From positions 14,380,567 to 14,444,566 of the forward strand of contig NC_049979.1 of the NCBI RefSeq assembly GCF_000003815.2: a stretch of DNA of 64,000 bases, given 5' to 3'. How positions within the stretch are numbered: position 1 is the first letter of the stretch; each line of letters opens with the position of its first letter. Of the stretch, positions 35,901 to 46,560 are shown in pieces. The notes below the pieces were generated by a model. That model saw only the letters and a list, made by a program, of their open reading frames with translations. It was not told the DNA's origin and did no database searches. A program made the position numbers and the translations under genes. Source of the stretch: Branchiostoma floridae. Lineage: Eukaryota; Chordata; Leptocardii; Amphioxiformes; Branchiostomatidae.

Positions 35901-38900
35901 CCACGATCGCCACGCCATCTCAGCCATGAAATAGTGAGATTACGGTAAATTATGCGGGAAAGCTACATTTACTGATGTAGTTTAAGGCTTCGGGTGCAGT
36001 CCTTTACATTACTTTGGCAGGAACGAGAGAACAAATCAAGCCGACCAGTGGATATCAAATCCTTATCTTCCATTTATCAGAATTCCATTACCTTAACGGA
36101 CAGAGGTTACGTGAAATCCATTGCTTCTATGAGAGTCGCGCGCACACAGAATAACCAACTATCTCATCTGTGAGAAACAGCGCCAGTTAATCAGTCAACC
36201 TTGCTAACTGTACACCACCCTTATTTCCGGGTAATCGCTTACAATGTAAAGAGCAGCCATCCATTCAAATATAGAGTTTGACACCGGAACTTGTGCCGCT
36301 CGTGCCAATGAAGGTGGAGGGTTGGTTTGGTGTCTCAGCTGACGGGGGCATTCACAGCGTTTTCTACTTCTTTCAAATAGCGTGCGTTGCTGACAGTATG
36401 CTAAACGTTACGTGGGGCACAGAAGAAATGTTATTCATAAACGTTGTTAAAAAGAATTCAAACGTAAAGATACTGAAATAAATCATTTCATTTTGAAAGG
36501 AGGAAAACGGCAATGGATCTGAAAGGTTGAATCACTTTAATAGCTTCGCTTTTTTTGGTGAATCAAATTTTTAAAAAAGAAGTCAGAATCAGGTAAACAT
36601 CAACTCAGCCGAGTACCAATCAGTCAACCTCAGTAATGCCTCCCCCTGATTCCAGGCACAGTAAGTCATTACATCTTTACTCTCAAACAGTCAGTTGTCA
36701 TCACATCATCTTCCACCATAAATCCCTATGAATGCTGCCTGGAGGACTCTTTCACAACGCTTCGAGTGCCTGCAATGAGTAACAATCCAGGGACTGCAAG
36801 CTATACAGCTAATGTAACGTTATCATGCATCAATCGTACACCCCTGGGAAATATGAATAAAACGTTATTGCAACTTCTTGCCAGAGAGCCAATTGTAACT
36901 TAACTGGATAACGATGAAAAATCAAGATACGTATTATGAACAGCATCATGAGAAATTGGTGGCTACTCAATGAAAAATGTTTATGTAAAACAACATTTGT
37001 TGGGTATGACCTCTTTGGTGGTCGCGATTATCAAAACGTCACTTTAATGTAATACGTAGATGTACTGATTCTAACATAAGTTTGTTTTTGATCTTCTAGA
37101 TCTGTAATAATAGCGAAATCGGAGATCAGGTTAACATGATAGACAAATGTACTGGGCTAGTGTGGTGACTCTGGGAAGAATGTAAAAATGGACCCCTTCA
37201 ACAGACTTGTGCATTTTCCACAAGGCAACTTTAATGTGTGCTCCATGGATATAACAGACTACACCATACAGTGCAGTATGGGCAAATTAACAAAATATAC
37301 AGCTAACCCTCTTTGGCTGCTGAGAATATTTTCTTGTTGTATATGTCAAATATTTTGTGTACCAAAGAGTAACGTTACACATAGTTCAGCAGGTCTGGAT
37401 GCGTAGTAAACAATACAAGCAACTCTATATACGGGCCCTTCAAATGTAGAGGGAATATCAAATGGATGGCAAATGGCAATCTATAAGCAGCACACCTCAA
37501 TTGAAGCAGTTTTTGTTTTCTTACCTTTGATACATAAAAAACACAACTTGGAAATTCACAGGACACACATTTCACGTGGTGTAACACTGTTGCAACTGGC
37601 TTGCTAACAACCACTGGTGCAATAAGGTCTATTGCAATTCTGACACTGGCGCAAGATGCACTGATCTCATTGAAGGCCGAGATCAAAACATTTCCTACTC
37701 AGTAAGTAGTTTTGTACAAGTTTGCTTCATATGTAATGTGTACATTGAAACTGAATTTCACTACACTTTGTAAACATCTACAACAGCCAATAGTTTGAAG
37801 GTTTGAATACCTTTATGCAAAATGTCTTTCCCCTTAGCTTGTTTTCCTACTTTCCCTAAGACCTATAGCAACAAGGTCTAATTTTTTTCCAAGCCTTGCT
37901 ACAGAGATACATGTAATGCCTTGCTATTTCATTAACTATTTTCAAGCTGGTCACTGGAAAGGCACCTGATAGCTACATTGTTTTACTACTTCGGTGGTTT
38001 CAAATAGACAAATTTAACATAACCTAACAAACTTATTAAGTTTATCCACAATGTCAAGGCGATAAAGACTAATAACAGATTATCAGAGCTTGAATTCCAG
38101 CTTTAATATCAGCTGCTGAAGGTGTACTATTCTTACCAATACTGACATACAATACTAGTCTTACAACAATAAATATCAATCTTTCTTGCTCACATGGCAT
38201 CTGAGTGTCTGCCTTCTCCAGACATTTTCATTGCTTTTCTTTATTTTACTTTTTAACTTTCCATGAAGTACAGTACAGTTGTATGAGCATACTCACACTT
38301 TATCAATAACATGTTCAGAGTTTGATCATTTTCAGAGGTACAACAATACACAGGCTAACTTGAAGTAGATGCATTGCAAAAGTCAAAGTTGGAATCACAT
38401 CAGTTGGAGAAGATAACGTGTTCAGTTGAGTGCTGAATTTACCACAGGAATAAGCTTTTAGTCAGACGTGGCATTTCTTGTACAGAATGCAAATCCCAAC
38501 CCAGCAGGAAATGTTTGTAAGATGCAGTAAGTCAATTGTGCACCACCTTGGCTTAAATCACAATTTTAAACTGTTGCACACGATCTCCAGCCACAGACAG
38601 CCATTGGTACTACTGTGCTTAATATGGACCAAAATATTGTTCAAGCAGCACCACTTATCTGTGTAGGAATCTTTGCAAAACTTTACACAAAGGTACATTG
38701 CTAAGTACTGCCTTGAAGGATACCATACCCTGAAATTACAATTCAAATTAAGATGAAGACAGTATATGAAGGAACCACGATATTTGCTATAGCAAAGGAA
38801 CATGAAGATACAGAGCCAAGGATTTTAGTCAGTGGAGAGCATGACTGATTTTGCTGCTGCTCTCCTCCCATTACATCTGGTACATGTAGCCTGCCCCCCT

Positions 38901-38913
38901 CCCACTCCCTTCA
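32931..38913. other. Receptor 3' UTR and intergenic spacer
   Basis: No coding exon could be supported. An ATTAAA near 33177 is a possible polyadenylation signal for the receptor. The frames at 33890-34132 and 37375-37686 (-) have no recognisable domain. A reverse-strand AATAAA (TTTATT at 38240-38245) could end the GTF2A1 transcript. Short AT-rich runs near 34780-34830 are low complexity. Confidence 0.55.
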
Positions 38914-39021
38914 CTACCATTCAGCATCTCCTGTAGCCTTCTGGAACACGTAGTCTTTCCCACCAAGGTTCATAATGCCATCCTTCAGGTGAAACTTCCA
39001 CTTGTTCTTGCTCCGGTTGAT
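38914..39021 (-). CDS. GTF2A1: GTF2A1 last exon (beta-barrel C-terminus)
   Basis: It encodes INRSKNKWKFHLKDGIMNL to GDAEW and TAG. The acceptor is TTCAAAG. This C-terminal strand region contacts TBP in the known TFIIA structure and is nearly invariant in animals. Confidence 0.97.
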   Translation of the reverse strand: MNRSKNKWKFHLKDGIMNLGGKDYVFQKATGDAEW

Positions 39022-42000
39022 CTTTGAAGAAGATGATGACAAAAACAATCAATGATCTATGTCTGTACTTTTAAAACCTAACAGTACTTTCTTGCAGATA
39101 TCAAAAGTATTTCCCTATTCTGAAAAAATGCAAGAAATACATTAACATATTGCAGTTTAGTGATTAGTATTTTTTATGTCTCCAATCTACAGAAATGGCT
39201 GTTGAAAAGCTTACAACTTACAAGGATGACATTGTCTGTTAAGGAATCAAAACCTGTAAACATCTATCCCTTAATAATGTTTCAATTCAAGTGTCTATTT
39301 GACAGTCTATAAGAAGATAAGGAAATGAGAATGACAAGGTCACTCACTCTTTCATACTGACACACGACCACATTGTCAATGTCAAATAGGTCAGTGGGGT
39401 CATCGTCGCTCACATCATCTTCTGAGTTCAGGGGCTCCTGGAGATGGGCAGGGAAAAACTTAGTAAGTACGAAATTACTTCAACAGTCTGTATACTTCTA
39501 ACTCAGAATCTGTCTATTAATACCTAATGTTGGTACATTTCTCACTTCTATTCTCCACACTTTTTTTTCTCCAATATAGCCATTTCAGCCAAAAATGTTA
39601 TCTGGGAAAACAACAGGTCAATATGTGCTACTGGATGACATTGAAGATGTGGCTATATTGCACCTGCAAAGTCAGAAGTGCCCACTACTGACAACATTTA
39701 ATCCTGCAGTTTCCAATGATGGCCTGGCACAGTGGAAAAGAGACATCTGCTGACAAAGCTAAGAACTTCAAGTGAAAGAGTGCCTTTTCACTGTATCAGA
39801 TGCAATACTGCTTAAGCCTCAACTGCAGTTTTAAGTAACAGACCCACCTCCTCCTCTCCTTCAGCATCATCATTCTCATCATCTTTATCCTCCTCATCCT
39901 CTTTATCATCATCATCGTCATCATCATCTTCGTCTGAAGTGTCATTGGCTCCGTCCACCTGTATGATGGGGTGGGCAGTGGTGGTGGCCTAGTGGGGGGA
40001 ATCACAGTACAATACATGAGTCAACCAGACATAGACCAATCCATCCAAGTACAAATACACAAACTTGTCACAAAGGAGGCTAAGCAGGTAATTTCAAGGA
40101 CAAACAATGAAGCCTTGAATTTCAGGTTATCTATCTACTACAAAGACATAATAAGCGGATGACTAACATACCAGAGACTGGACCTGAACAATGGACGGCA
40201 TCTGCCCTGCCTGCCCCTGTGCCTGCTGTCCCTGCTGCTGTACTGGCTGTGTCTGGCTACCTGATGGCTGCTGTACAATAGTCTGGGAAAATACATCAAT
40301 AATAATGTCATAAGATTAAAAATAATATGTCAATGACAAAAAAATTACTACATAAACTTTTACAAACAGTAGGTATATTTTCTTGCCAGGTATTGGTAGT
40401 GCATTACCTGAATGTGAATGACATTATTATCAACACAACATAATCACCAATCACCAAGGTAGTGAGCTTTTGCTGGTCTGGTATGACAAGTTCCATGAAT
40501 ATAGAATAGCAAACGTGAAAAAATCTCTATCTCCAGACATGCGCAAGTGTCTCTCTCCTGTTTATGTGAGGAGTAGTGCACCTGTGTAGGATGTCTTTAT
40601 CTTACCTGTGGCTGCTGGATCTGTATTGTCTGTCCCCCTGGCTGCTGTATGTAAACCTGACCTGGCTGGTACCCTGGGAACGACATGGTCGTCTGACCTG
40701 AACAACATGTAAAACATCATCTCAGAGAAGCAAAATGAAACATACCTTGAAATATGGCTCATTAGAAATGGTAGCTTACTGAACATACAGGTATTTGAAC
40801 CAAAAAACATATGTTAAGTATTTTCTGGACATCTGACAATTCTAACAGTAAGCTATTCTACTGGACCAAGATAGTATAATGCTTGGCAGCTACTTTGTTG
40901 GTTTGCTATCAATTGGTACCACACCTTGAGGTAGTGTGAGCCCTGGAGCGACAGTTCTCATGACTTGACCTTGCTGGTACACAACTTGACCTTGGGGCAA
41001 AGCAACAGTTGCAGAACCTGATGAAGCTGCAGATGTCTGAAATGGGAAACAATGTTTGACAGGAGTGCCCTAGTTTGCTATAAGAAAGCAAATAAAAGTT
41101 TCCTTCTTCCAAAATTGCGTTCAAGGTTTGACACAGAAAATAAACAGATCTAACATGTAACGTTACATAGCAGTAAACAGCTGATTCAGACATATTATCT
41201 CTGATATATCTGCCGGTATGTCAATATATCTAATGACCATAGAAAAGAGGTCTTAAAGTTGAAAACAAATTGTTGACAAATGCAGATGGTTTCTGCATTG
41301 CTTGCATACATCTGAGTAGGTGACTTGGCATTTTATCTTACATCCTGCTATCAGCAGTGCTATGAAAGGTGCATTTGACTCACCAAGTCAACCCCATTTC
41401 CTAGCTGGGCTGCATAGGCAAGNNNNNNNNNNNNNNNNNNNNNNNNNNNNNNNNNNNNNNNNNNNNNNNNNNNNNNNNNNNNNNNNNNNNNNNNNNNNNN
41501 NNNNNNNNNNNNNNNNNNNNNNACAAGGGTCTTAGCTAGGACGTGCAGGAATGCCAGCATTGACATAGGGAATCCCACACGTTTAACTCTGGTGCACTAG
41601 GGAAGGCCACACAAGAGAGTGGATACATGTAGTAATGGCATTACTTTGTTGTGTTCCCACTTGCCAGCCCGTAGGACCAGCAGTAGGCAAACCGCCTCGG
41701 GGCGATTGCTGTATCCTGCTGGCTGAATGAAAAACACACAACAACTTGTCACGAACATCTAAAAAAGTCTGACTAAACGTTAATAGCCTCCCCAAATGTG
41801 GTTAATTTCAGGGACAACTAACGGTATTCTTTGCTACACATTTTTGCATAGAAAGCATCAAACAACAAAGATCATGATAACTTTGAAAGAAGCATTTCAA
41901 AAGCAACCTTAAGCATTTCTCTTACCATTGACTGTTAACTTTACTACACAAACTGTGCAGACAACAGGACAAAGTTTAAGTGTGGCATAACAAGAAAACA

Positions 42001-43172
42001 TATAAAAATGGACCCGTATGTCATCTCCCTGGGTCTGTTATGTCTCTCAACTCTCACCTGCATACAGCACACCTGTGAACTTCTCACCTGTATGTGCCTG
42101 GGCATGGTGAGAGAAGCCTCCAGCTACCAGGTGGACATCAGGATTCAGACCCTCCACTGCCTTGGACTGCAGCAGCTTGGTCTCCCATACCTGGAGCAGA
42201 TCAAGTACAGTCCACATGGTTTACCACGAAATTGTCCATTTGTATGNNNNNNNNNNNNNNNNNNNNNNNNNNNNNNNNNNNNNNNNNNNNNNNNNNNNNN
42301 NNNNNNNNNNNNNNNNNNNNNNNNNNNNNNNNNNNNNNNNNNNNNNAATCCTACAATTTTCAGTCCAATTTGTATGTTTCTTAGTGTGTATTTTATACAA
42401 TTTGTGTTGTGATTTCATGTTCATGATGTAGGTGTAAACAGCAAATGTCGTTATCTTACTTCCTGCTAACTCTGGTGCAAGTACAAAAATTAATTTTTTT
42501 CCTCATCAAATTGTTGTCTTGAAATGTCTAGAGTACATGGCCATCAAGTTCTTGGGCTTAAGCTGAACCAATAAAGTGACTGTTTTTACACTGCACTTGT
42601 GCCTCAAAGGGGTTGCCAGCTATTGGCTGGTCACACCATTTCTACACTCCCTTTCCCACCTCACTCTGCAAACAGAATGGTACGACCCGGTCATCTGATC
42701 TGCAGATCTACCAACAGCCAATCACAGGATGAGTCCAGCGGCTTATGCAAATTTGCCACAAAATATAAATGGCGACAGGCTTTATGCAAATTCACTGACA
42801 GCACAGGCAAAGCCAGATCCGTGGCGGAGTGACCTGCATATCCAGGAAAGTCCAGTGGACTAGGCGGCACTGACGTACGTGTGATATCGCCATTTTGTTT
42901 GGCTTGGCGCCACTCCTGATAGATGTTACCTCTTGGATCGTCCTTGGAGGAATTTGGGGGGTCATATAACGTTACTGGGTGTAAAATATGGCAATTTTGG
43001 GGCATCTTGGGCAGTTCGTGAGTTACTACCCAACGTTTTTTTACAGCTTGCAAACGTTACACTCACATACCTGCTTGAGTTCTTGCAGAACTTGTTCGTC
43101 GACTTGTTCGTCGAGGAAGGCTTCCCTTACGTTGTTGATGACATCGTCGATAACACTCCTATACAGCTTGGA
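38914..43172 (-). CDS. GTF2A1: Transcription initiation factor IIA alpha/beta precursor (TFIIA-alphabeta), 5' incomplete
   Basis: The large TFIIA subunit binds TBP and DNA at pol II promoters in the nucleus. Exons on the minus strand are 43172-43071, 42190-42088, a tentative 41722-41645, one from within the 41423-41522 gap to 41384, then 41036-40925, 40697-40606, 40282-40172, 39988-39848, 39437-39348 and 39021-38914. The last six sum to 654 nt in frame to TAG. In order the protein has the N-terminal SKLYRSVIDDVINNVREAFL helices, a Gln/Pro-rich linker, a QVDG Taspase-1 type cleavage site, an Asp/Glu tract, EPLNSEDDVSDDDP, VVVCQYER and KNKWKFHLKDGIMNL to the final DAEW. This order matches animal TFIIA-alphabeta. 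The exon with the start codon is not certain; a 30-nt candidate lies at 43471-43500. Stonin sits upstream on the same strand. Confidence 0.95.
39348..39437 (-). CDS. GTF2A1: GTF2A1 exon: EPLNSEDD / VVVCQYE
   Basis: 90 nt, phase 0 on both sides, CTCCAG acceptor and GTGAGT donor. It encodes EPLNSEDDVSDDDPTDLFD and NVVVCQYER, the start of the conserved beta subunit domain. Confidence 0.97.
39848..39988 (-). CDS. GTF2A1: GTF2A1 exon: QVDG site and acidic tract
   Basis: 141 nt, phase 0 on both sides. It encodes ATTTAHPIIQVDGANDTSDE followed by an uninterrupted Asp run and a mixed Asp/Glu/Lys tract. QVDG (39950-39961) matches the Taspase-1 recognition pattern that separates alpha from beta. Confidence 0.96.
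40172..40282 (-). CDS. GTF2A1: GTF2A1 exon: Gln-rich linker
   Basis: 111 nt, phase 0 on both sides. It encodes TIVQQPSGSQTQPVQQQGQQ and continues to IVQVQSL. Composition fits the poorly conserved glutamine-rich centre. Confidence 0.92.
40606..40697 (-). CDS. GTF2A1: GTF2A1 exon: Gln/Pro linker
   Basis: 92 nt, accepting phase 1 and leaving phase 0. It encodes QTTMSFPGYQPGQVYIQQPG and ends IQIQQPQ. Acceptor TTCAG, donor GTAAGA. Confidence 0.9.
40925..41036 (-). CDS. GTF2A1: GTF2A1 exon: Ala/Gln linker
   Basis: 112 nt, phase 0 in and phase 1 out. It encodes TSAASSGSATVALPQGQVVY and continues to LTLPQ. The donor GTGTGG is weak, but the junction keeps the frame. Confidence 0.85.
41384..41422 (-). 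CDS. GTF2A1: GTF2A1 exon truncated by the assembly gap
   Basis: Reading out of the gap on the minus strand, LAYAAQLGNGVDL runs to a GTGAGT donor at 41383. It leaves phase 0, exactly what the next exon at 41036 needs. The 5' part of the exon is hidden by the Ns. Confidence 0.7.
41423..41522. other. Assembly gap (100 N) inside GTF2A1
   Basis: The round length suggests a gap of unknown true size. It removes the 5' part of a linker exon and perhaps a whole exon. Confidence 0.99.
41645..41722 (-). CDS. GTF2A1: Tentative GTF2A1 linker exon
   Basis: The acceptor ATTCAG is followed by codons for SRIQQSPRGGLPTAGPTGWQ and a possible donor at GTAATG. The entry phase (1) matches the preceding exon. The 3' boundary and the link across the gap are unverified. 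Confidence 0.5.
42088..42190 (-). CDS. GTF2A1: GTF2A1 exon: end of N-terminal helical domain
   Basis: 103 nt, phase 0 in and phase 1 out, CTCCAG acceptor and GTGAGA donor. It starts VWETKLLQSKAVEGLNPD, which follows the ELKQ of the previous exon just as in vertebrate and fly TFIIA. Confidence 0.95.
42247..42346. other. Assembly gap (100 N) in a GTF2A1 intron
   Basis: It lies in the intron between the two N-terminal exons, so no coding loss is expected. Confidence 0.99.
42614..42791 (+). promoter_or_regulatory. Promoter-like cluster: CCAAT boxes, two octamers and a TATA-like box
   Basis: On the plus strand an inverted CCAAT (ATTGG near 42614) and a CCAAT at 42718-42722 are followed by ATGCAAAT (42745-42752), ATATAAAT (42763-42770) and a second ATGCAAAT (42784-42791). 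It lies in a GTF2A1 intron, antisense to the gene. No coding frame follows. Confidence 0.4.
43071..43172 (-). CDS. GTF2A1: GTF2A1 first recognised coding exon (N-terminal helices)
   Basis: 102 nt, phase 0 on both sides, CTCTTAG acceptor and GTATGT donor. It encodes SKLYRSVIDDVINNVREAFL and ends VLQELKQ, the dimerising helices of TFIIA alpha. In vertebrates a short start exon precedes this one, so the ATG must lie further upstream on this strand. Confidence 0.96.
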
Positions 43173-43470
43173 CTAAGAGTCGTGGAATCAATATTATTCA
43201 TGGGTTTGACCAGGTTACCGTTGGTTAAATTACTAAACCTCGGTCATAATTTGTGGCAGCTGCGACATAATTTCTACATACGGCTTCACGCGGCGCAAAG
43301 CCAAACATGCTTTTTTCTCTTGTTGACGTTACATCGATTAACGTTAAATAAAAAAAATGTATTCCACCTGTTTTGTTGTGAAGCAAAGCTTTTATTATTG
43401 CTTCGTGAATTGTACTTAATGCTACAGAGAAACAAAGTAGTTCCAGTGAAAACGACTGACACTGACTTAC

Positions 43471-43500
43471 GATAGTAACAGCAGAAGCTGAAGTTAACAC
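43471..43500 (-). CDS. GTF2A1: Candidate GTF2A1 upstream microexon
   Basis: After GAGTTAG the frame GTG TTA ACT TCA GCT TCT ends at ATC before a strong GTAAGT donor, phase 0. It would place (V)LTSASAVTI before SKLYRS, similar in tone to the short Ser/Ala/Thr start of vertebrate TFIIA. A TAG directly upstream means a further start exon is needed. Confidence 0.35.
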
Positions 43501-46279
43501 CTAACTCGCACACAAAGACAAAACACGTCCCTTGCTAAACACAAAAACACATGTGTACCAAGGTAATACTAGTTTTCGAGAGGTTGAGATGAATAATCTC
43601 TCACACCTCGCAGTTTGAGGTCTTATGTCTTCGCATGAAGGACAAAGCAACTTGCGCAGATGTCATCACGCTCTCCCTACAGTTCCAGCCAGCCAAAATG
43701 GCTACAAATGGCGCGGCCTACGTGCAGCGTCCACTTTGAATACCCAACACTAAAACCACGGACACAAAACATGCTGCTTTCCTTACCACTGCAGAAGACG
43801 TGGTCATAATGACCTATGCGGGCAGGATTTTGAGTTTGACTGCCCCGTTCCCTCCCAGCGATGTGGGCTTGTTGGAAGCCGATGCTGCTCTGCAGAACTG
43901 CGCTTATATACTCGTCAACACCCTCCAATACCGACTAGAGGGGTCTGTGTAATTGCCCAATTCCCTCGGAATGAACCATTGCAGCAAGGGAGGAGGCAAC
44001 ATACTACCGGTAGTACTCTCCAAGCAGAGGTTGGGTAGTAGAGATAGTAACGTTAGATATCGGGATTTTTACCGGCTCGCTCCCCTCACGTCTGCCTCAA
44101 AACGCACCAGGGCAGGGCTTTCTTGTCAAAATATTGTGTTGGTACCCCGTCCTGCATAGTATAAAAAAATTATTTGGCAATTCTTTTTATTGCACATGAT
44201 CATTATGCTCATCCAGTATACTGGTCACTGCCTTCCCACAAGTAATCACATTATGTTGCAGTTTCCTATCATGGAAGCTCATCAATGTGGGTAGTGACCA
44301 TTGTACAATGGTGAACTGTCTCCAACACAAACTTAAGGCATGTATGGATCAAATTTTCAACATTAACAACAAAGTTAACATTACAAACAAATGACCTTAT
44401 TGACACATGGTCTTGCATATAACGTCAATGCAATATAGTAAATGCAATAACTGTTACGGGATGTCAGCTATTGGTCAAACGTGCCAGGAAGTTTATATCG
44501 CCCACTGTCTCTGTGTAGTGATACTTGAAGTGCCCTGATATATGTGGCCTCCTTTATACCTCTCACAAAGTAGTCCTCTTTAGTGCCAGTATTCTGACTT
44601 GTCCAGTGAACAGTCATGGTTTAGTGATTCAATGTGGATATGTTGAGACTTCCGACAACAGTGAGCTTTGTGTTCAAAGAATCTAGTTCTCAATTACTTT
44701 ATTAGTGTCTTTGTCACATTTTTAGCAATCAGCACTGGTGATAAAGATGTCGATGCTAGTTCTTAAAAAAAAGTGGTAAGGACTGTTGGCACTAAAGGGT
44801 CCCTAGACATTCTCTAACTTAACATAGATGTTTTTACTGGTCTATGAGTGCTTTTTCTCACTGCACTGTCTGTTTTATATGTAACAGTATAGTTCGTTTG
44901 ACTTTGAAAGACTTTCTACTACATTTTATGCTTGACCTAATTTTATTTTACTGTGTTGAGAGAATCAGATAATAACCAATAGTATCAGATGTAACTGGTT
45001 CTGTTTATGTCTCATTGAAAACACATAGCAACATCCAAATGTGCTTCTAATATAATAACAACAGGACAAGAAAAAGTCTGATCTAAAATTCTCTTTATTC
45101 ATACTACTACATTGACAGCTACTGTGTTACCTTACACACACTGGGTGTCATCCATCTATACAGACTTCTATGTACACACTGCTAAAGATACTTCTACATT
45201 GCACCTACGGTGACTTCTGGAACATTTACAACAATACCCTTTCTGATATACAATATTACCAGTATATCTTTGATAATCATTTTATTTCTGCCTTAAAACA
45301 TACAAGACAAATAAATTACCACAATAGCACCAGATTTACCAAAAAAGTCATTAGCAATCTGGTGCAGGAGTTCAATACAGTACATCAAAAAGTTCATTTC
45401 CCTTTTCATCAGTCATGTGGATGTAGTTGATAATACCATTTCCAGTGTGTGAATTGGAAATGTGCAACCTCTACCTACGGATGTTTTGTATTGCATCATA
45501 CTAATAGAACAGAACTGAAAGTATAAAAATAAGTGGTAAAAATGTTTAACTATCACAAGTACCTCTCTCTATAAATTGCACAAAGAAAAAGACCTTGAAA
45601 CAAATACACCTGAGAAATTTTCTATTAACTGAATGTTATGTAATGTCAATACCTTTCCATTGCCATGTTTTGTTCGAATGTGAAATATTTGTCCTGAGAA
45701 ATTGCACTCATTTTCAGAAAATCAACTTAAACTTTACATTGTATTTGTTCATCTTTTTTCAAACACATAAGAATTCAAACTCAGAATATTTTTCTGCACA
45801 TCACTACTGCCTCTCTCAGGAAAACCAATCCCTTACAATAAGTTATATTGGCTGCAGTAAAGGTAAACCTGGACTGGAGGAAACATAATAATGAAAAACC
45901 TTGATTTGTAGTCAATGATGATCAATATCAATGAATCTTTGGTCCAAAATGAGATTCCATGATTCAAGCTGAACATGAATTGCACACATGTATATGATTG
46001 GTAGTTACCTCAGTCTAATAAATACAAAGTTATCTGATTGAATGATATTAATAATATTAAGATATTTTCAATACATAGTCACAGAGGTAGCTAAAGTGCC
46101 TAAACTACAACTTCTCTGGGGGAGCTTTTTAAGTCATTGCACACTCGTTCTCATTGAAATGTCGAAAATGGCATTTTTTTGGTCGAAAAATAGATCGGCT
46201 TTATTTTCACTGAAAACTACTTGGTTGTTTGGGAAAATTCCTCTTTTAACCATAGCCGAAAAATGGCAACTTATTATTT

Positions 46280-46560
46280 TCGGTCCCATTGGTAATGCAT
46301 TACAGGGCGTGTAACAAACGTTACCGGTAACGTTTGTTACAACAGCATACTTTACCCGGTTTTCTTCGAAAGGACTTACCTTATTGACTACATTATTTAG
46401 GTATAAGTGGATGTCCCTGGGGACATTTGAAAAGTGGGCAGCTTTTTTACACCAGGTCAAATAGAAAGCTTAGGCAGCATCGAACAATGGTAACGTTTGT
46501 TACAGTCATTTCTGTACAGCATTTTGTTAAGCAAGGTGGGATACAAATGACAGTCAACAA
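46280..46560. repeat. Diverged interspersed repeat, copy 2
   Basis: This is homologous in block order to 5790-6110 (TTTCTTCGAAAGGA, ATTTAGG, GACATTTGAAAA, ACCAGG, AACAATGGT, CAGTCA). It differs by carrying GTAACGTTTGTTAC motifs. Confidence 0.5.
46311..46340. repeat. Perfect 30-bp palindrome
   Basis: The 15-base half GTAACAAACGTTACC is followed immediately by its exact reverse complement. Two further copies of the 14-mer GTAACGTTTGTTAC occur at 46490-46503 and 46672-46685. Confidence 0.97.

Noticed and set aside
39877-39935. CATCAT trinucleotide microsatellite
   Set aside because: It is the coding sequence of the Asp/Glu tract of GTF2A1, conserved in position in other animals.
42691-43053. 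120-residue minus-strand frame between GTF2A1 exons
   Set aside because: It is intronic and overlaps promoter-like motifs; no homology pattern was recognised and no splice sites fit the gene.
42933-43475. 180-residue plus-strand open frame
   Set aside because: It lies antisense to a clear GTF2A1 exon and has no domain of its own.
43677-43928. Minus-strand frame as the missing GTF2A1 first exon
   Set aside because: It has no ATG start (opens at TTG) and its residues do not resemble any TFIIA N-terminus.
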